NCBI GenBank assembly: GCA_963765265.1
Contig: CAVXVN010000011.1
Coordinates: 124,001-188,000, forward strand
Direction of reading: 5' to 3'
DNA length: 64,000 bases
From: Bacillus_BD sp963765265
GTDB taxonomy: Bacteria; Bacillota; Bacilli; Bacillales; Cytobacillaceae
How positions within the stretch are numbered: the first letter of the stretch is position 1; every line of letters starts with the position of its first letter. The position numbers and the translations under genes are program-made. Below, in pieces: positions 15,590-25,782 of this stretch. The notes under the pieces were generated by a model. That model saw only the letters and a list, made by a program, of their open reading frames with translations, did not search any database and was not told where the DNA came from.

Positions 15590-16948
15590 ATGGTCAAAGT
15601 GAATTCAACTGAAATCATAGCTAATAGCAAGTTTAATAAGTTTCATTTAGGTTTACTAATATGGAGTTTCTTCATCATTGCATTTGATGGTTTTGACCTG
15701 GTCGTCTATGGCACGGTTGTACCTGTCTTGATTGAAGAATGGAACCTCACATCAGTTGAAGCAGGAGCAATGGGAAGCTATGGACTATTTGGGATGATGT
15801 TTGGTGCCATCTTTTTTGGGACACTGGCTGACCGTATTGGAAGAAAGAACGTCATTGCCATTACCTTAATATTATTTAGTTTATTTACGTTCCTATGTGG
15901 TTTTGCTGACACGCCAACACTTTTCTCTACTTTTCGCTTTTTAGCAGGTTTAGGGCTTGGTGGCATTATGCCGAACGTCATCGCGTTGTTGACAGATTAT
16001 GCACCTAAGTCCATGAGAAGTATGATTGTATCCATTGTGTTATGTGGCTATTCGGTTGGGGGGATCCTTGCACCTCTATTAGGAATCCTTGTCATGCCAA
16101 CACTGGGCTGGCAATCCATCTTTTGGGTTGCGGGACTACCATTATTGGCTCTGCCTTTGATGTATAAGCAGTTACCAGAAACCGCGAGTCACCTAATCAG
16201 AACAGGTAAAAAAGAAGAACTATTCGCTACTCTTTCAAAGGTAGACCCTAGTATAACTTTTAATAAAAATGATGAAATTGTGGAATTACAAACAACGGGT
16301 ACTAAAGTTCCTCTTATCGGCTTGTTTAAAGATAATCGAGCTTTAAGTACAATCATGTTTTGGATTGCCTTTTTCAGTTGCTTACTGATGGTATATGGCT
16401 TAAATACCTGGCTTCCGAAGTTGATGATTGAAGCAGGATATGCCTTGAATTCAAGCTTAGGTTTCCTGATTGCCCTTCAAGGCGGTGCCATTATAGGGAC
16501 TCTTATCATGGGTAGACTTTGTGATAAATATGGCTCTAAAAAGATGCTCGTTCCGATGTATGCTTCAGGTGCCATTGCCTTAACACTGCTTGGATTTGGC
16601 GGGAATATGTTCGTAATTTATTTATTTGTAGCGATTGCAGGTGCTGCGACAATCGGTTCGCAAAATATCGTACAAGCCTATGTATCCCAGTACTATCCTG
16701 CAAATATTAGGTCAACGGCTTTAGGTATGGCATCTGGAATCGGTCGAATTGGCGGTATGCTTGGCCCCATTTTGGGAGGCTTCCTTTTATCGATCACTTT
16801 ACCGATTCATATGAATTTCATTGCCTTTGCCATTCCTGGTTTGATCGCGGCGATTGCTCTAGCACTAGTGCCTGTGAGACATGCTAGTAAAGAGTCAAAT
16901 GAAATCCATGTAGAGGTAGAGCCACAGACGAATGTGAGTTCAACATAA
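15590..16948 (+). CDS. Aromatic acid:H+ symporter (AAHS family MFS)
   Basis: A 452-residue, 12-helix major facilitator protein. The helix 1 motif FDGFDLVVYGTVVP, with the conserved DGFD acidic residues, is diagnostic for the AAHS family (PcaK, BenK, MhbT type). GTLADRIGRKN is loop 2-3 and MGRLCDKYGSKK is loop 8-9. It probably imports 3-hydroxybenzoate or gentisate for the adjacent module. Start ATG 15590 has TAGGAGTTGG upstream. It lies 80 bp before malic enzyme copy 2 and is probably co-transcribed with it. A close paralogue lies at 31790. Confidence 0.9.
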   Translation: MVKVNSTEIIANSKFNKFHLGLLIWSFFIIAFDGFDLVVYGTVVPVLIEEWNLTSVEAGAMGSYGLFGMMFGAIFFGTLADRIGRKNVIAITLILFSLFTFLCGFADTPTLFSTFRFLAGLGLGGIMPNVIALLTDYAPKSMRSMIVSIVLCGYSVGGILAPLLGILVMPTLGWQSIFWVAGLPLLALPLMYKQLPETASHLIRTGKKEELFATLSKVDPSITFNKNDEIVELQTTGTKVPLIGLFKDNRALSTIMFWIAFFSCLLMVYGLNTWLPKLMIEAGYALNSSLGFLIALQGGAIIGTLIMGRLCDKYGSKKMLVPMYASGAIALTLLGFGGNMFVIYLFVAIAGAATIGSQNIVQAYVSQYYPANIRSTALGMASGIGRIGGMLGPILGGFLLSITLPIHMNFIAFAIPGLIAAIALALVPVRHASKESNEIHVEVEPQTNVSST

Positions 16949-17027
16949 AACAAAAAATTACAGCTTTAGGTGAATGGAGTTATTTTGGATTTATACTTAA
17001 TTAAAAAAATAAAGGGAGATAAAATCA

Positions 17028-18291
17028 ATGTCGACTTTACGTGATGATACATTAAAAATGCACAAGGAAAATCAAGGAAAGCTTAGCGTGCATTCAAAAG
17101 TTCCATTACGGAATGCAAAAGATTTAAGTCTCGCTTATTCTCCAGGTGTCGCAGAACCGTGTATGGAGATTTATGAAGATGAAAGCAAAGTATATGATTA
17201 CACGATGAAGGGGAATCTTGTTGCCGTTGTTTCAAATGGAACAGCTGTACTTGGTCTTGGAAATATTGGTCCAAAAGCAGCTATGCCGGTTATGGAAGGA
17301 AAAGCAGTGTTATTTAAATCCTTTGCAGATGTGGATGCATTTCCAATATGCTTAGATACAACCGATTCGGACAAGATTGTAGAGACTGTTAAATTATTAG
17401 AACCCACTTTTGGCGGCGTGAACTTAGAAGACATTAAAGCACCAGAATGTTTTGACATTGAAGATCGACTAAAGAAAATATGTAATATTCCAGTTTTTCA
17501 TGATGATCAGCATGGTACGGCCATCGTAACAGCGGCAGGGTTACTCAATGCTTTGAAACTAGCTGATAAAAAAATAGAAGAGATTCGCGTTGTCGCAAAC
17601 GGTGCTGGTTCTGCAGGTGTTGCGATTGTCAAATTGCTGATAAAAATGGGTGTAAAAGACGTCATTTTATGTGATACAAAAGGAATCATTTATGAAGGAC
17701 GCCCAGCGGGAATGAATTCTTTTAAAGAAGAAATGGCTCGGATCACCAATAAAGAGACAAAAACAAGGGTCTTTGGCAGATGCATTAGAAGGAGCAGATG
17801 TATTTGTTGGTGTATCTGCCCCAGGTATGGTGACAGAAGCAATGGTACTTTCTATGAATCCTGATAGCATTATTTTTGCCATGGCCAACCCAGTCCCTGA
17901 AATTATGCCACAATTAGCAAAAAATGCAGGTGCACTTGTAGTTGGGACAGGTCGTTCTGATTTTCCTAATCAGGTTAATAATGTACTAGCTTTCCCTGGT
18001 ATTTTCCGTGGAGCATTGGACGTTCAAGCGAAAGAAATAAATGAAGAAATGAAGCTTGCAGCCGTGCATGCCATTGCAGGATTAATTTCGGATGAAGAAC
18101 TTCACGCTGATTATGTGATTCCGGATCCATTTGATCCCAGAGTAGCAGCCCATGTAGCAGCCGCTGTTGCGAACGCTGCAATGGAAACAGGTGTTGCACG
18201 AAAGATTGTGAATGCTGAAAATGTGAAAGAACGCTTATTAGCATTCGGGAAAGAAAAACAACCAGCATTAGTTGGGGGACGTTCGAGGTAA
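17028..18291 (+). CDS. Malic enzyme, copy 2 (one frameshift)
   Basis: About 420 residues, very similar to copies 1 and 3. It carries SLAYSPGVAEPC, VFHDDQHGTA and NGAGSAGVAI. The frame breaks near 17757, where an extra A turns KEQKQGSLADAL-like sequence out of phase; it resumes as MADALEGADVFVGVSAPG and ends GGRSR. The gentisate pathway makes fumarate and pyruvate, so this enzyme would convert the malate formed from fumarate to pyruvate for acetyl-CoA supply. An AAAGGGAGAT RBS precedes ATG 17028. Ten bases after the stop begins a 48-bp palindrome that copy 3 also has. The indel is probably a sequence error. Confidence 0.85.
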
Positions 18292-18300
18292 TTGAAGTAA

Positions 18301-18348
18301 ACAAGGGGACGGTTCTTGTGTATACAAACGCAAGAACCGTCCCCTTGT
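18301..18348 (+). repeat. REP-like palindrome, copy 1
   Basis: The arms ACAAGGGGACGGTTCTTG and CAAGAACCGTCCCCTTGT form a perfect 18-bp stem with a 12-base middle. The identical 48 bp occurs at 31389-31436 and degenerate relatives at 48480, 52084, 53611 and 60514. As it starts 10 bp after the stop codon it may also act in termination. Confidence 0.85.
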
Positions 18349-18356
18349 AATTCCTC

Positions 18357-18399
18357 AAAAAAAACCACCACAAAACAACTAAGTTTGTGGTGGTTTTTT
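18357..18399. terminator. Bidirectional terminator between converging genes
   Basis: AAAAACCACCACAAA pairs with TTTGTGGTGGTTTTTT. It lies between the malic enzyme (+) and the MFS gene (-). Confidence 0.8.
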
Positions 18400-18408
18400 A
18401 TAATAAAA

Positions 18409-19603
18409 TCATGAATTGGTTATGACTGTAGGAGCGGTACTTTTTCTTTTGTTCAGGAGATAATGTAAAGGTAAACAAATCACCAATAAAATAGCAAGAA
18501 CGATATATAATCCATTGTATCCTATTGCAGGGACAAGGAATCCAAGTAGGAAAGGTCCGATACCTAAACCTATATCTGTCAGAATAAAAAATGTAGAGGT
18601 TGCCAGCCCGACACGATGAGCAGGTGCAGCTTTGATCGCAACTGCTTGAGCACTTGACATATATGTTCCGTATCCAAAACCGATTAAAGCACCAGATATT
18701 AACAGAATAATACCTGTATGTGTTTGACTAAGAACAAACATACCAATGATAAAGGAAATGATAGCCGGGTACATGACTGAGTTAGGACCTTTCGTATCGA
18801 ACCAAATACCAGAAATAGGTCTTGACACGAGAATGGCAGCAGCATATACGACAAAGAAGAAACTTGCTGCTTCAGTTATGTGGTTTTCAGTCGCAAAGAA
18901 TGTAAGAAAAGACAAAACACCAGAATAACAGAAGGCTGTGACTGCAGCAACGATCGTGATAGGTACCGATTTTGGCTCAATGAAGTTAGAAAGTTTGAAT
19001 CCTTTCATTTCCGCTGCTTGTTCTTGTGTTAGTGTAATTTCTTGAACCTTTAAGAAAAATGATAAAAATAAACTAATAGCAACACAAATTAAACAAAAAA
19101 TAAAAATAATTTTAAAACTAAAATGCTCAAGAATAAAAATGCCAATGAAAGGTCCGATTGCCGTTGCAAGTGTCATGCTTAAAGCAAAGTAACCTATGCC
19201 TTCACCTTTTCTGGACATCGGTATAACTTGGGCAATGATTGTTCCTGTTGCAGTACCAGCAACTCCAAATGCAAAACCATGTAATAACCGGTTGATAATA
19301 AGTAAAGCAAAACTATTAACCCCAAAATATAAAGCTGATGAAATAACAATGATTATGATGCCAATTAAAAGTATGTTTTTTCCGACCTATGCTTTCAATA
19401 TATTTACCAGCAAGTAGACGCCCCACTAGTGCCCCAATAACAAAAATACTGGAAGCTAAGCCGGCCATGCTTTCAGATGAATGAAATTTGTTTACTGCAA
19501 ATACAGAAATTGTTACCATCAATAAATAAAATGTTAGCATTAGAAAGAAATTGATAGCAGCAACACTTATAAAATCTTTTGTCCATAATTTTTCTTTATT
19601 CAT
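18409..19603 (-). CDS. MFS transporter (DHA1-like), one frameshift
   Basis: About 395 residues on the minus strand in two frames: the N-terminal part begins MNKEKLWTKDFISVAAINFF and reaches YIESIGRKK, and the rest includes PMSRKGEGIGYFALSM and ends KSTAPTVITNS. They join if one A is removed from the A6 run near 19376-19381, giving GRKNILLIGI. The twelve-helix pattern and the loop motifs resemble Bacillus YfnC/YwoG-like exporters. The gene diverges from a LysR-type regulator 216 bp away, which probably controls it. Substrate unknown. Confidence 0.8.
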
Positions 19604-19725
19604 ATAGAATCCCCTTATTCTGTTTATTTACCCGAATCATCTTTATTATTTGGGTCATATCTTGTAGGTCTTAATATTGATACTCCTTTCATAAAAAAAA
19701 TTTGAAACTCATCAAGTGTTTTGCA

Positions 19726-19737
19726 AGTATGTATACT
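19726..19737. promoter_or_regulatory. Possible LysR-type operator in the divergent promoter region
   Basis: An interrupted palindrome AGTAT-GT-ATACT lies between the divergent MFS and LysR genes. LysR boxes have the T-N11-A form. The AT-rich sequence beside it (TTATTGTTATAATAG) would hold a promoter. This is weak evidence. Confidence 0.3.
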
Positions 19738-19819
19738 AGTTTAACAAAATACTTATCATATAAAAAATATATTTATTGTTATAATAGTATATATAAAATA
19801 TATAATAGGAGTAGTCATA

Positions 19820-20698
19820 GTGGATATTAAACAACTGAAATACTTTAAAACGATAGTAGATGAGGGAAATATCTCGAAGGCGGCTGAAGTGTTACATATG
19901 GCACAACCACCCCTTAGTCAACAGTTAAAACGACTAGAAAATGAATTAGGGACTGTTCTAATCAAACGTTATACCCAGCAATGGGAGTTAACTGAGACCG
20001 GGAAAACCTTATATAGACATGCCGTACACATGTTGCAAGATATCAAGGGGATTAAACAAGAAATCAGAGAAATGGAAGAGGGGATTCGCGGAACCTTATC
20101 CATTGGGGTCTCCTCCAGTTGTGTTAATTTTCTTCCCAAAAACGTACGTCATTTTAGAGAAAACTATCCAAATGTATTTATAAAAATTTGGAAAGGGGAT
20201 TCTTCGTACCTTCAAAAATTATTAGAGGCACGAGAGATTGAACTTTCATTCATGCTTCTTCCTATGACATTACAGGATTATCAAGTGAAAAGTTTACCTC
20301 GGGATCCCTTTGTTGTAGTGATTCCATCGAGTTGGAAAAGCCAATTTGCTAAAAATACAGTGAGTTTAAAGGAAATCATTCATTATCCCTTTCTCATGTT
20401 AGGTCCTATGGAAGGATATTCAATGTACGAAAATATTTTAAGCCATTTCCATAAGCATCAGTTTTCTCCAAATATCGTGATGGAGTGTATAGATATTTCT
20501 GCTTTGCTGAGTTTTGTCGCCTCAGAAATCGGAATTTCTATTATCCCGAAATCAGAAATTTATGGGTCCTTCAATCAAGATATTAAAACCCTTGAAATTG
20601 AGGATTTTTCAGTATTTGTTGAACCAGCTATTATATGTTTGAAACAACATCGTCTTACTAAAGCTGCAGAACATTTTTTAAACTACTTTATCCCCTGA
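19820..20698 (+). CDS. LysR-family transcriptional regulator
   Basis: A 292-residue LysR protein with GTG start behind ATAGGAGTAGTC. The N-terminal winged helix (1-60) shows MDIKQLKYFKTIVDEGNISKAAEVLHMAQPPLSQQLKRLE, interpreted here in two pieces: recognition helix AQPPLSQQLKRLE and preceding AAEVLH. The C-terminal periplasmic-binding-like domain holds the co-inducer. It diverges from an MFS gene, which is probably its main target, and lies upstream of an aromatic sensor gene on the same strand. Ligand unknown. Confidence 0.88.
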   Translation: MDIKQLKYFKTIVDEGNISKAAEVLHMAQPPLSQQLKRLENELGTVLIKRYTQQWELTETGKTLYRHAVHMLQDIKGIKQEIREMEEGIRGTLSIGVSSSCVNFLPKNVRHFRENYPNVFIKIWKGDSSYLQKLLEAREIELSFMLLPMTLQDYQVKSLPRDPFVVVIPSSWKSQFAKNTVSLKEIIHYPFLMLGPMEGYSMYENILSHFHKHQFSPNIVMECIDISALLSFVASEIGISIIPKSEIYGSFNQDIKTLEIEDFSVFVEPAIICLKQHRLTKAAEHFLNYFIP

Positions 20699-20775
20699 TA
20701 ATGATCCTTGCTATAATTAATTAACAGGGTAGAGTGTATAGAAATATAGTTTATTACGAAATAGGGTGTGATAGG

Positions 20776-22642
20776 ATGAAAATCAACATCAATGATCAGA
20801 GTTATAATCATGAAATAGAAGTACATGACAGACAAATGATAACATCCTCAACAGCTTTAGGTATCCTTCGGCATCAACTGGCTCGAAATATTGGAGTAGA
20901 AAGAATAAAAGGATTTCTGATTAGCTTTGGATGGGAAATGGGTGTAAACGATGCCAAACAAGCCTTGAAAGAAGATATTTCTTTAGAAACGTTAATTGAA
21001 CAAGGACCAATTGTTCATATGATAAGTGGACATATTAGAGGATTCACGCATGAATGTACTGTCGAGTTTGATGATGATCATAACATTATATCTCTGTTGG
21101 GAAAAGGAACTTGGATTGATTCGTACGAGGCAATAGAGCATATCAAAAGATTGGGTATATCAGATACTCAAGTTTGTCATACACTAATTGGTTATTCAAG
21201 CGGTTTTATGACAACGATATGCAAGCAACCAGTTTTTGCTAAAGAACTAACATGTGTAGGAAAAGGGGATTCAGAGTGTAGTTGGATTACCAGGACCCAG
21301 AAAGAATGGGAAAGTGACATGCAAGAAGAACTGCATTTTTACCACGAAACCCCTATTATGAAGGAACTGGAGTATACGTATGAGCAATTGCTTGAACAGC
21401 AAAAATTCGTTACCAAGTTGTCTGATTTTCAAACAAAATTAACGGAAGAGATAGCCAATGGAAGTAATTTGCAAACGATCGCTAATATGGTATATGACAT
21501 CACTCAAATTCCGATTTTGATTGAAGATGTAGACTACCGAACGATTACATATGCGGGTTTATCGGAAGAAACATATCTGAATCTGAAAGCTGATATGGAT
21601 CAATATATTCAAGAAAAAAAAGACAAGCACCTATTGCCATTTAGAAAGAAAACAATCAAAACAACTATACAGGAACGCCTCATAACTCCAATTCTTGTTC
21701 AAAAGGAGGTTTTGGGATATTGTTCATTTATTTATCATGACATGACAAATGATAAACCTGAGGAGGATTATTTGTTTTTAGATCGTTTTGCAAATGCAGC
21801 CTCTCTCATTCTATTAAATGAGAAGACGAAGTTTGAATCTTTCGAGAGAATGAAGGGGAATTTTCTCGAACAAATATTAGGTGGACAATTACCCGTCAAT
21901 GACATCATCAATAGAGGGAAATTTACAGGTCTAGACCTTGGAAAGTCTTATCATATTATGGTGATGGAATATAAGAAAACGAAAGTATCAACATTGTCTA
22001 TTGAAGAAGAATTTCTTTTACAGGAACAAATTCTTGAAACGACTTTTCGATTCTTTAATGAAAAAAAACATCCTATATTAGTAGGTCAGCGTGAAGGAAA
22101 CATTGTTTTATTAATGACGAACGAAACCAACAAGAATTTTACGATCTATGACGTGATGAAACAATTTTATGATCATTTGAATGCAAAAATATCCTAAAGG
22201 TGATTTTAAGATTGGAATCAGTAATGAAGGTGATAATATTGAAAACGCATCCAAACATTATGAGGAAGCTACGATTGCATTACGATTAACGATGAGAAAG
22301 AAAATTGTTGAATTTCATTCATTAGGAATCGTAGGTGTATTGGTTAATTCTCAAAATATGAGTGGGATTAAAATGATTGCAAAAGAGGAGCTTGGGTCCT
22401 TATATAATATGAAGGATCCAAAAGCAATCGAACTCCTTAAAACGTTATATATTTACTTGTTAAATGGTGGAAAACTTGAGCAAACAATGAGTGATCTTGC
22501 TCTTTCAATGAGTGGATTAAGGCATAGGATTAAAAGGATCGAAAGTTTACTAGAAAAAGATCTTCGAGATTCAAATGAAATGCATCAATTGCTATTGATT
22601 ATAAAATCATTAATTGCTTTAGGGGAATTAGATATCGAGTAG
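20776..22642 (+). CDS. XylR_N/V4R-type aromatic sensor fused to a PucR-type regulator (one frameshift)
   Basis: About 620 residues in two frames, joined by removing one A from the run near 22185 (NAKYPKGDFKIGIS). Residues ~15-105 match the XylR N-terminal aromatic-binding domain (GILRHQLARNIGVERIKGF, SFGWEMGVNDA). Residues ~125-185 form the V4R small-molecule domain with its metal/cysteine motif (SSGFMTTICKQPVF, ELTCVGKGDSECSW). A coiled linker and GAF-like domain follow, and the C-terminus (SDLALSMSGLRHRIKRIESLL) is the PucR/CdaR helix-turn-helix. XylR and DmpR join the same sensor to a sigma-54 AAA+ domain; here the output is PucR-type. It stands directly upstream of the monooxygenase operon and probably activates it on binding an aromatic compound. 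ATG 20776 was chosen over GTG 20734. Confidence 0.82.
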
Positions 22643-22667
22643 AAATATATTTTTTGTTATGGAATCG

Positions 22668-22702
22668 AGACCATCCAGTTTCTATCTGGATGGTCTTTCT
22701 AT
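22668..22702 (+). terminator. Rho-independent terminator
   Basis: AGACCATCCAG pairs with CTGGATGGTCT around a seven-base loop and is followed by TTCTATTTATTATTT. It isolates the regulator gene from the monooxygenase operon. Confidence 0.85.
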
Positions 22703-22920
22703 TTATTATTTATCCCATATTAACGGATATTAAAACTCCCAGCTCGTTGGAAGCTTCATTTTATGGTAGTAATGGATACTTCGATTTAGTATGAATGGAC
22801 AAAAAATAGCTATAAAACAAAAAAACATGAACAATTTTTGTTCTAGTCTGAAAATTCAAAATTTATTACACTATAGTTAACCGGTTGATAAACAACATAA
22901 GCAAGTTTTAAACATAGTTA

Positions 22921-22936
22921 TTGTAAGCGATAACAA
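22921..22936 (+). promoter_or_regulatory. CcpA cre site upstream of the monooxygenase operon
   Basis: TTGTAAGCGATAACAA fits the cre consensus WTGNAANCGNWNNCWW at every position. It lies 86 bp before the monooxygenase start, so glucose-type catabolite repression of this catabolic operon is likely. The surrounding 22703-23021 region is AT-rich without coding signal. Confidence 0.6.
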
Positions 22937-23021
22937 GACTTAAACAATAGGCCTGATATCAATCAATTTATTTTACAAGACTAGCAAACTATCAATCAAT
23001 AAAATAGAAGGAGTGTTACAT

Positions 23022-24212
23022 ATGGCAAACCAAACATTAAAAGAAAAAAGTGTAACAGTTGAAGAGTTATTAGAGGGTGCAGAAAAGAATTGGACGAACT
23101 AGCAGAACAAGAAGCACAAGAAGCAGAGAAAAATGCAACGATTTCAGAAAATGTTGTCAACCTAATAAAAGAAACGCAAATATCTAAGATCATGCTTCCT
23201 AAGAAATATGGTGGACCTCAAGTAGATTTGAAAACGTTTGCAAAAATTGTTCGTACCGTTTCATACCATAATGTTTCAGCAGGTTGGTTGACCTATCTTT
23301 ATCCACTACATAATATATTGCCTGCTTACCTTCCAGAAAAAGGTAGAGATGAAATTGTGAATCAAGGTGGACTGATCTGTGATGTGTTCGCGGCAGTTGG
23401 AAAAGCAGAAAAGGATGGCGACGGTTATCGAATCAGTGGAAAGTGGAATTTTGCTAGTGGCTGTCTATATAGTGATTGGATTGGTCTTGGTGTTGAAGTC
23501 CAATTCCCTGATAGTGATAAAGCCAGAGGTTTGCTTACCAATGTTAAAGGCATCTGAAGTTCAAATTGTGAAAAACTGGGATACTTTTGGACTTCGAGGC
23601 AGTGGAAGCAACCAAGTTATTGCCGATAACGTTTATGTCCCAATGGAACGTATTTTACGCCTAACGGCAGCAGATACGACTGGAAGACCTCCAGAGGAAG
23701 ATTATGATAAGGACTATCCTTTATATCATGTCCCATTCTATCCAGCCTTTTATCTTGGATTTCCAAACATGGCACTAGGTGGTGCAGAACGATTAATTGA
23801 AGAGTTTAAAAAAGCTACCGAAAAACGTGTTCGATTAATGGATGGAGTAAGAGAAAGTGAATCTCCTCGAAGTCAAAGGGTTATTAGCTGAAATTACAAC
23901 ACAATTTCATGCAGCAGATGCATTGATGGATAAATATATTACTCTACTAGAAAACTATGAAAAAGATGGAAGAAAAACACATCGTTCGGAATTCTTTGCG
24001 ATTCGAACACAAATCACCAAGATTTGTACGGATATCGCTGTAAGAATTCTTATTAACACTTGGAGGTGGCGCTCTTTATAAAGGCGGTATCAATGGAATT
24101 AATGATAAGAGATATTTTATCAGTAGCGACACATAAAACATCACTATATGAAGATTCAGTAGCTGCTTATGGAATGGATTTATTTGGTTTTGATTCAGGA
24201 ACTAGGGGTTAA
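23022..24212 (+). pseudogene. Flavin-dependent aromatic monooxygenase, oxygenase component (five frameshifts)
   Basis: About 390 residues of the acyl-CoA-dehydrogenase-fold monooxygenase family (HsaA, 4-hydroxyphenylacetate hydroxylase C2 component), which hydroxylate phenolic rings with reduced flavin from a partner reductase. The start MANQTLKEKSVTVEELL has RBS AGAAGGAGTG. Visible are LPKKYGGPQVDLKTFAKIV, WNFASGCLYSDWIG, NWDTFGLRGSGSNQV and the tail DSVAAYGMDLFGFDSGTRG. The frame changes near 23083 (one base lost), 23539, 23872, 24049 and 24093 (one base gained each); every piece aligns to one continuous protein. As written it cannot be translated whole, but the pattern suggests sequence error. 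The flavin reductase gene follows. Confidence 0.75.
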
Positions 24213-24285
24213 TGAGAGAACGAAACTACACTCTTGTTTCGAAATATATGCTGTAAATAAAATTCAAAAGTTGGAGGTTCAAGAA

Positions 24286-24774
24286 ATGGATGATCGTCAA
24301 TTTCGTAATGCAATGGGGAAATTTGCAACAGGTGTAACAGTGATTGCGACAGAAGTGGAGGGAGAAGGAACTCATGGCATGACGGCAAATGCTTTTATGT
24401 CCGTGTCACTTGATCCAAAGCTAGTTGTCATTTCTATTGGAGCAAAGGCAAAGATTCTGAACAAAATTAAAGAAAGTAAAATGTTTACTGTGAATATTTT
24501 AGCAGCTGATCAACAGGAGGTTTCGATGATTTTTGCGGGACAAATAAAAGACCGTGAAGTCGTGTTTGATCGTCTTGATGGAAAACCAGTTATTCCTGGT
24601 GCGGTAGCACAAATTGCTTGTGAAGTTTCGGCAGAACATGTTGAAGGTGATCATACGTTATTTATTGGAAAAGTAACCGATATTCATCTTGAAGACGCTG
24701 AACCACTTATTTTTTATAGTGGACGTTATCGTTCATTAATACAAGAACAACCTGTCTACATTATAGTGTCATGA
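24286..24774 (+). CDS. Flavin reductase (HpaC/HsaB-like)
   Basis: A 162-residue FMN-binding split-barrel flavin reductase. ATG 24286 is chosen because TTGGAGGTTC precedes it. Visible are MGKFATGVTVIAT, HGMTANAFMSVSLDPKLVVI, the inter-subunit stretch FTVNILAADQQEVS and FYSGRYRSL. It supplies reduced flavin by diffusion to the oxygenase encoded just upstream. The stop overlaps ATGA of the next frame, so translation of the FAD synthetase is probably coupled. Confidence 0.88.
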   Translation: MDDRQFRNAMGKFATGVTVIATEVEGEGTHGMTANAFMSVSLDPKLVVISIGAKAKILNKIKESKMFTVNILAADQQEVSMIFAGQIKDREVVFDRLDGKPVIPGAVAQIACEVSAEHVEGDHTLFIGKVTDIHLEDAEPLIFYSGRYRSLIQEQPVYIIVS

Positions 24775-24785
24775 AAGGAGACTGT

Positions 24786-25636
24786 ATGGAAACGATTTAT
24801 TTGAACCGGGAAAATTTGTGGAATTGGCAGGAAAAAGCAAAACCGAATGTGATGGCTCTAGGATTTTTTGACGGACTCCATAATGGACATTGTGAAGTGA
24901 TTAAAACGGCTTTACAGAAGGCGAAAGAAAAAAAGGTATCTTTAGCAGTCATGAGTTTCTTTCCCCATCCGAAAACCGTGTTATCCAATGGGAAAAAACA
25001 AGTTTGCTATTTAATGCCGCCGTCTGAAAAAGAGAAGATGCTCCGACAACTTGGAGTGGATACGTTTTATTTTGTTGAATTCGATAAGGAATTTGCTTCT
25101 CTTTCACCTGAAGAGTTTGTTGCCAAATATTTGATTCATCTCGGTGTTGTCCATGCAGTCGCTGGATTTGATTTTTCATATGGCTATAAGGGTACTGGAA
25201 ATATGGATCGGTTAAAAAGTGATTCTGGTGGACTTATTGAGGTAACAAAAGTCGCAAAAGTGGAGTGCCAAGGCGAGAAAATTAGTTCAACTTGTATTCG
25301 GGAAAGATTATTAAAAGGAAATGTAGAGGAGATGCCTGCATTTTCTTGGACGTCCTTATGAAGTGAAATGTGACTGGGACGGGTTTTCATTCAACTTAAA
25401 TTCCGTATTATACACTGCCTGCTCCTGGACGCTATTCGGTTACGTTGAAACAAGGCATGCGATCCATGCAGACAGAGATGATCGTGATGGAAGATCAAGA
25501 AGGTCATTCACTAAAAAGTATGACAAAGATTCCTCTATTTATGAAAGGGAAAATATCGATTGTATGGCATCGTCGCATCCTTGAAGAAAATGTTCAAACT
25601 CATGACGAGAGAAATTTAATGGTTTCTTCGAGATAA
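24786..25636 (+). CDS. FAD synthetase (RibF-like) with degenerate kinase domain (two or more frameshifts)
   Basis: The N-terminal nucleotidyltransferase domain (residues ~10-180) has the ATP-binding motif ALGFFDGLHNGH and SSTCIRERLLKGN, so FMN adenylylation is likely. One extra T near 25343 separates FLGRPYEVKCDWDG from the N-terminal part. Another base near 25410 leads to PYYTLPAPGRYSVTLKQG. The C-terminal half resembles a riboflavin kinase domain but is short and lacks the PTAN-type motif. A further frame downstream (to 25701) reads FFEITKTYMVYEAQKED and may be its true end. It follows the flavin reductase closely; a local FAD/FMN supply for the monooxygenase is a natural role. ATG 24786 has AAAGGAG upstream. 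Confidence 0.75.
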
Positions 25637-25782
25637 CGAAAACATACATGGTTTATGAAGCCCAAAAAGAGGATGCGGAAGGAAGAGTTAGAAAAGTGTA
25701 GTCGACGAAAAAGGAGTGTCACTAGTCATGTGCCAAAATATAAAAATAGTAATCTCATCATTTTTAAAAGGGAGTGGGGAAA

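Noticed and set aside
17975..18373. Minus-strand frame antisense to malic enzyme copy 2
   Set aside because: Malic enzyme is strongly conserved here, and the antisense frame continues into the palindrome without gene signals.
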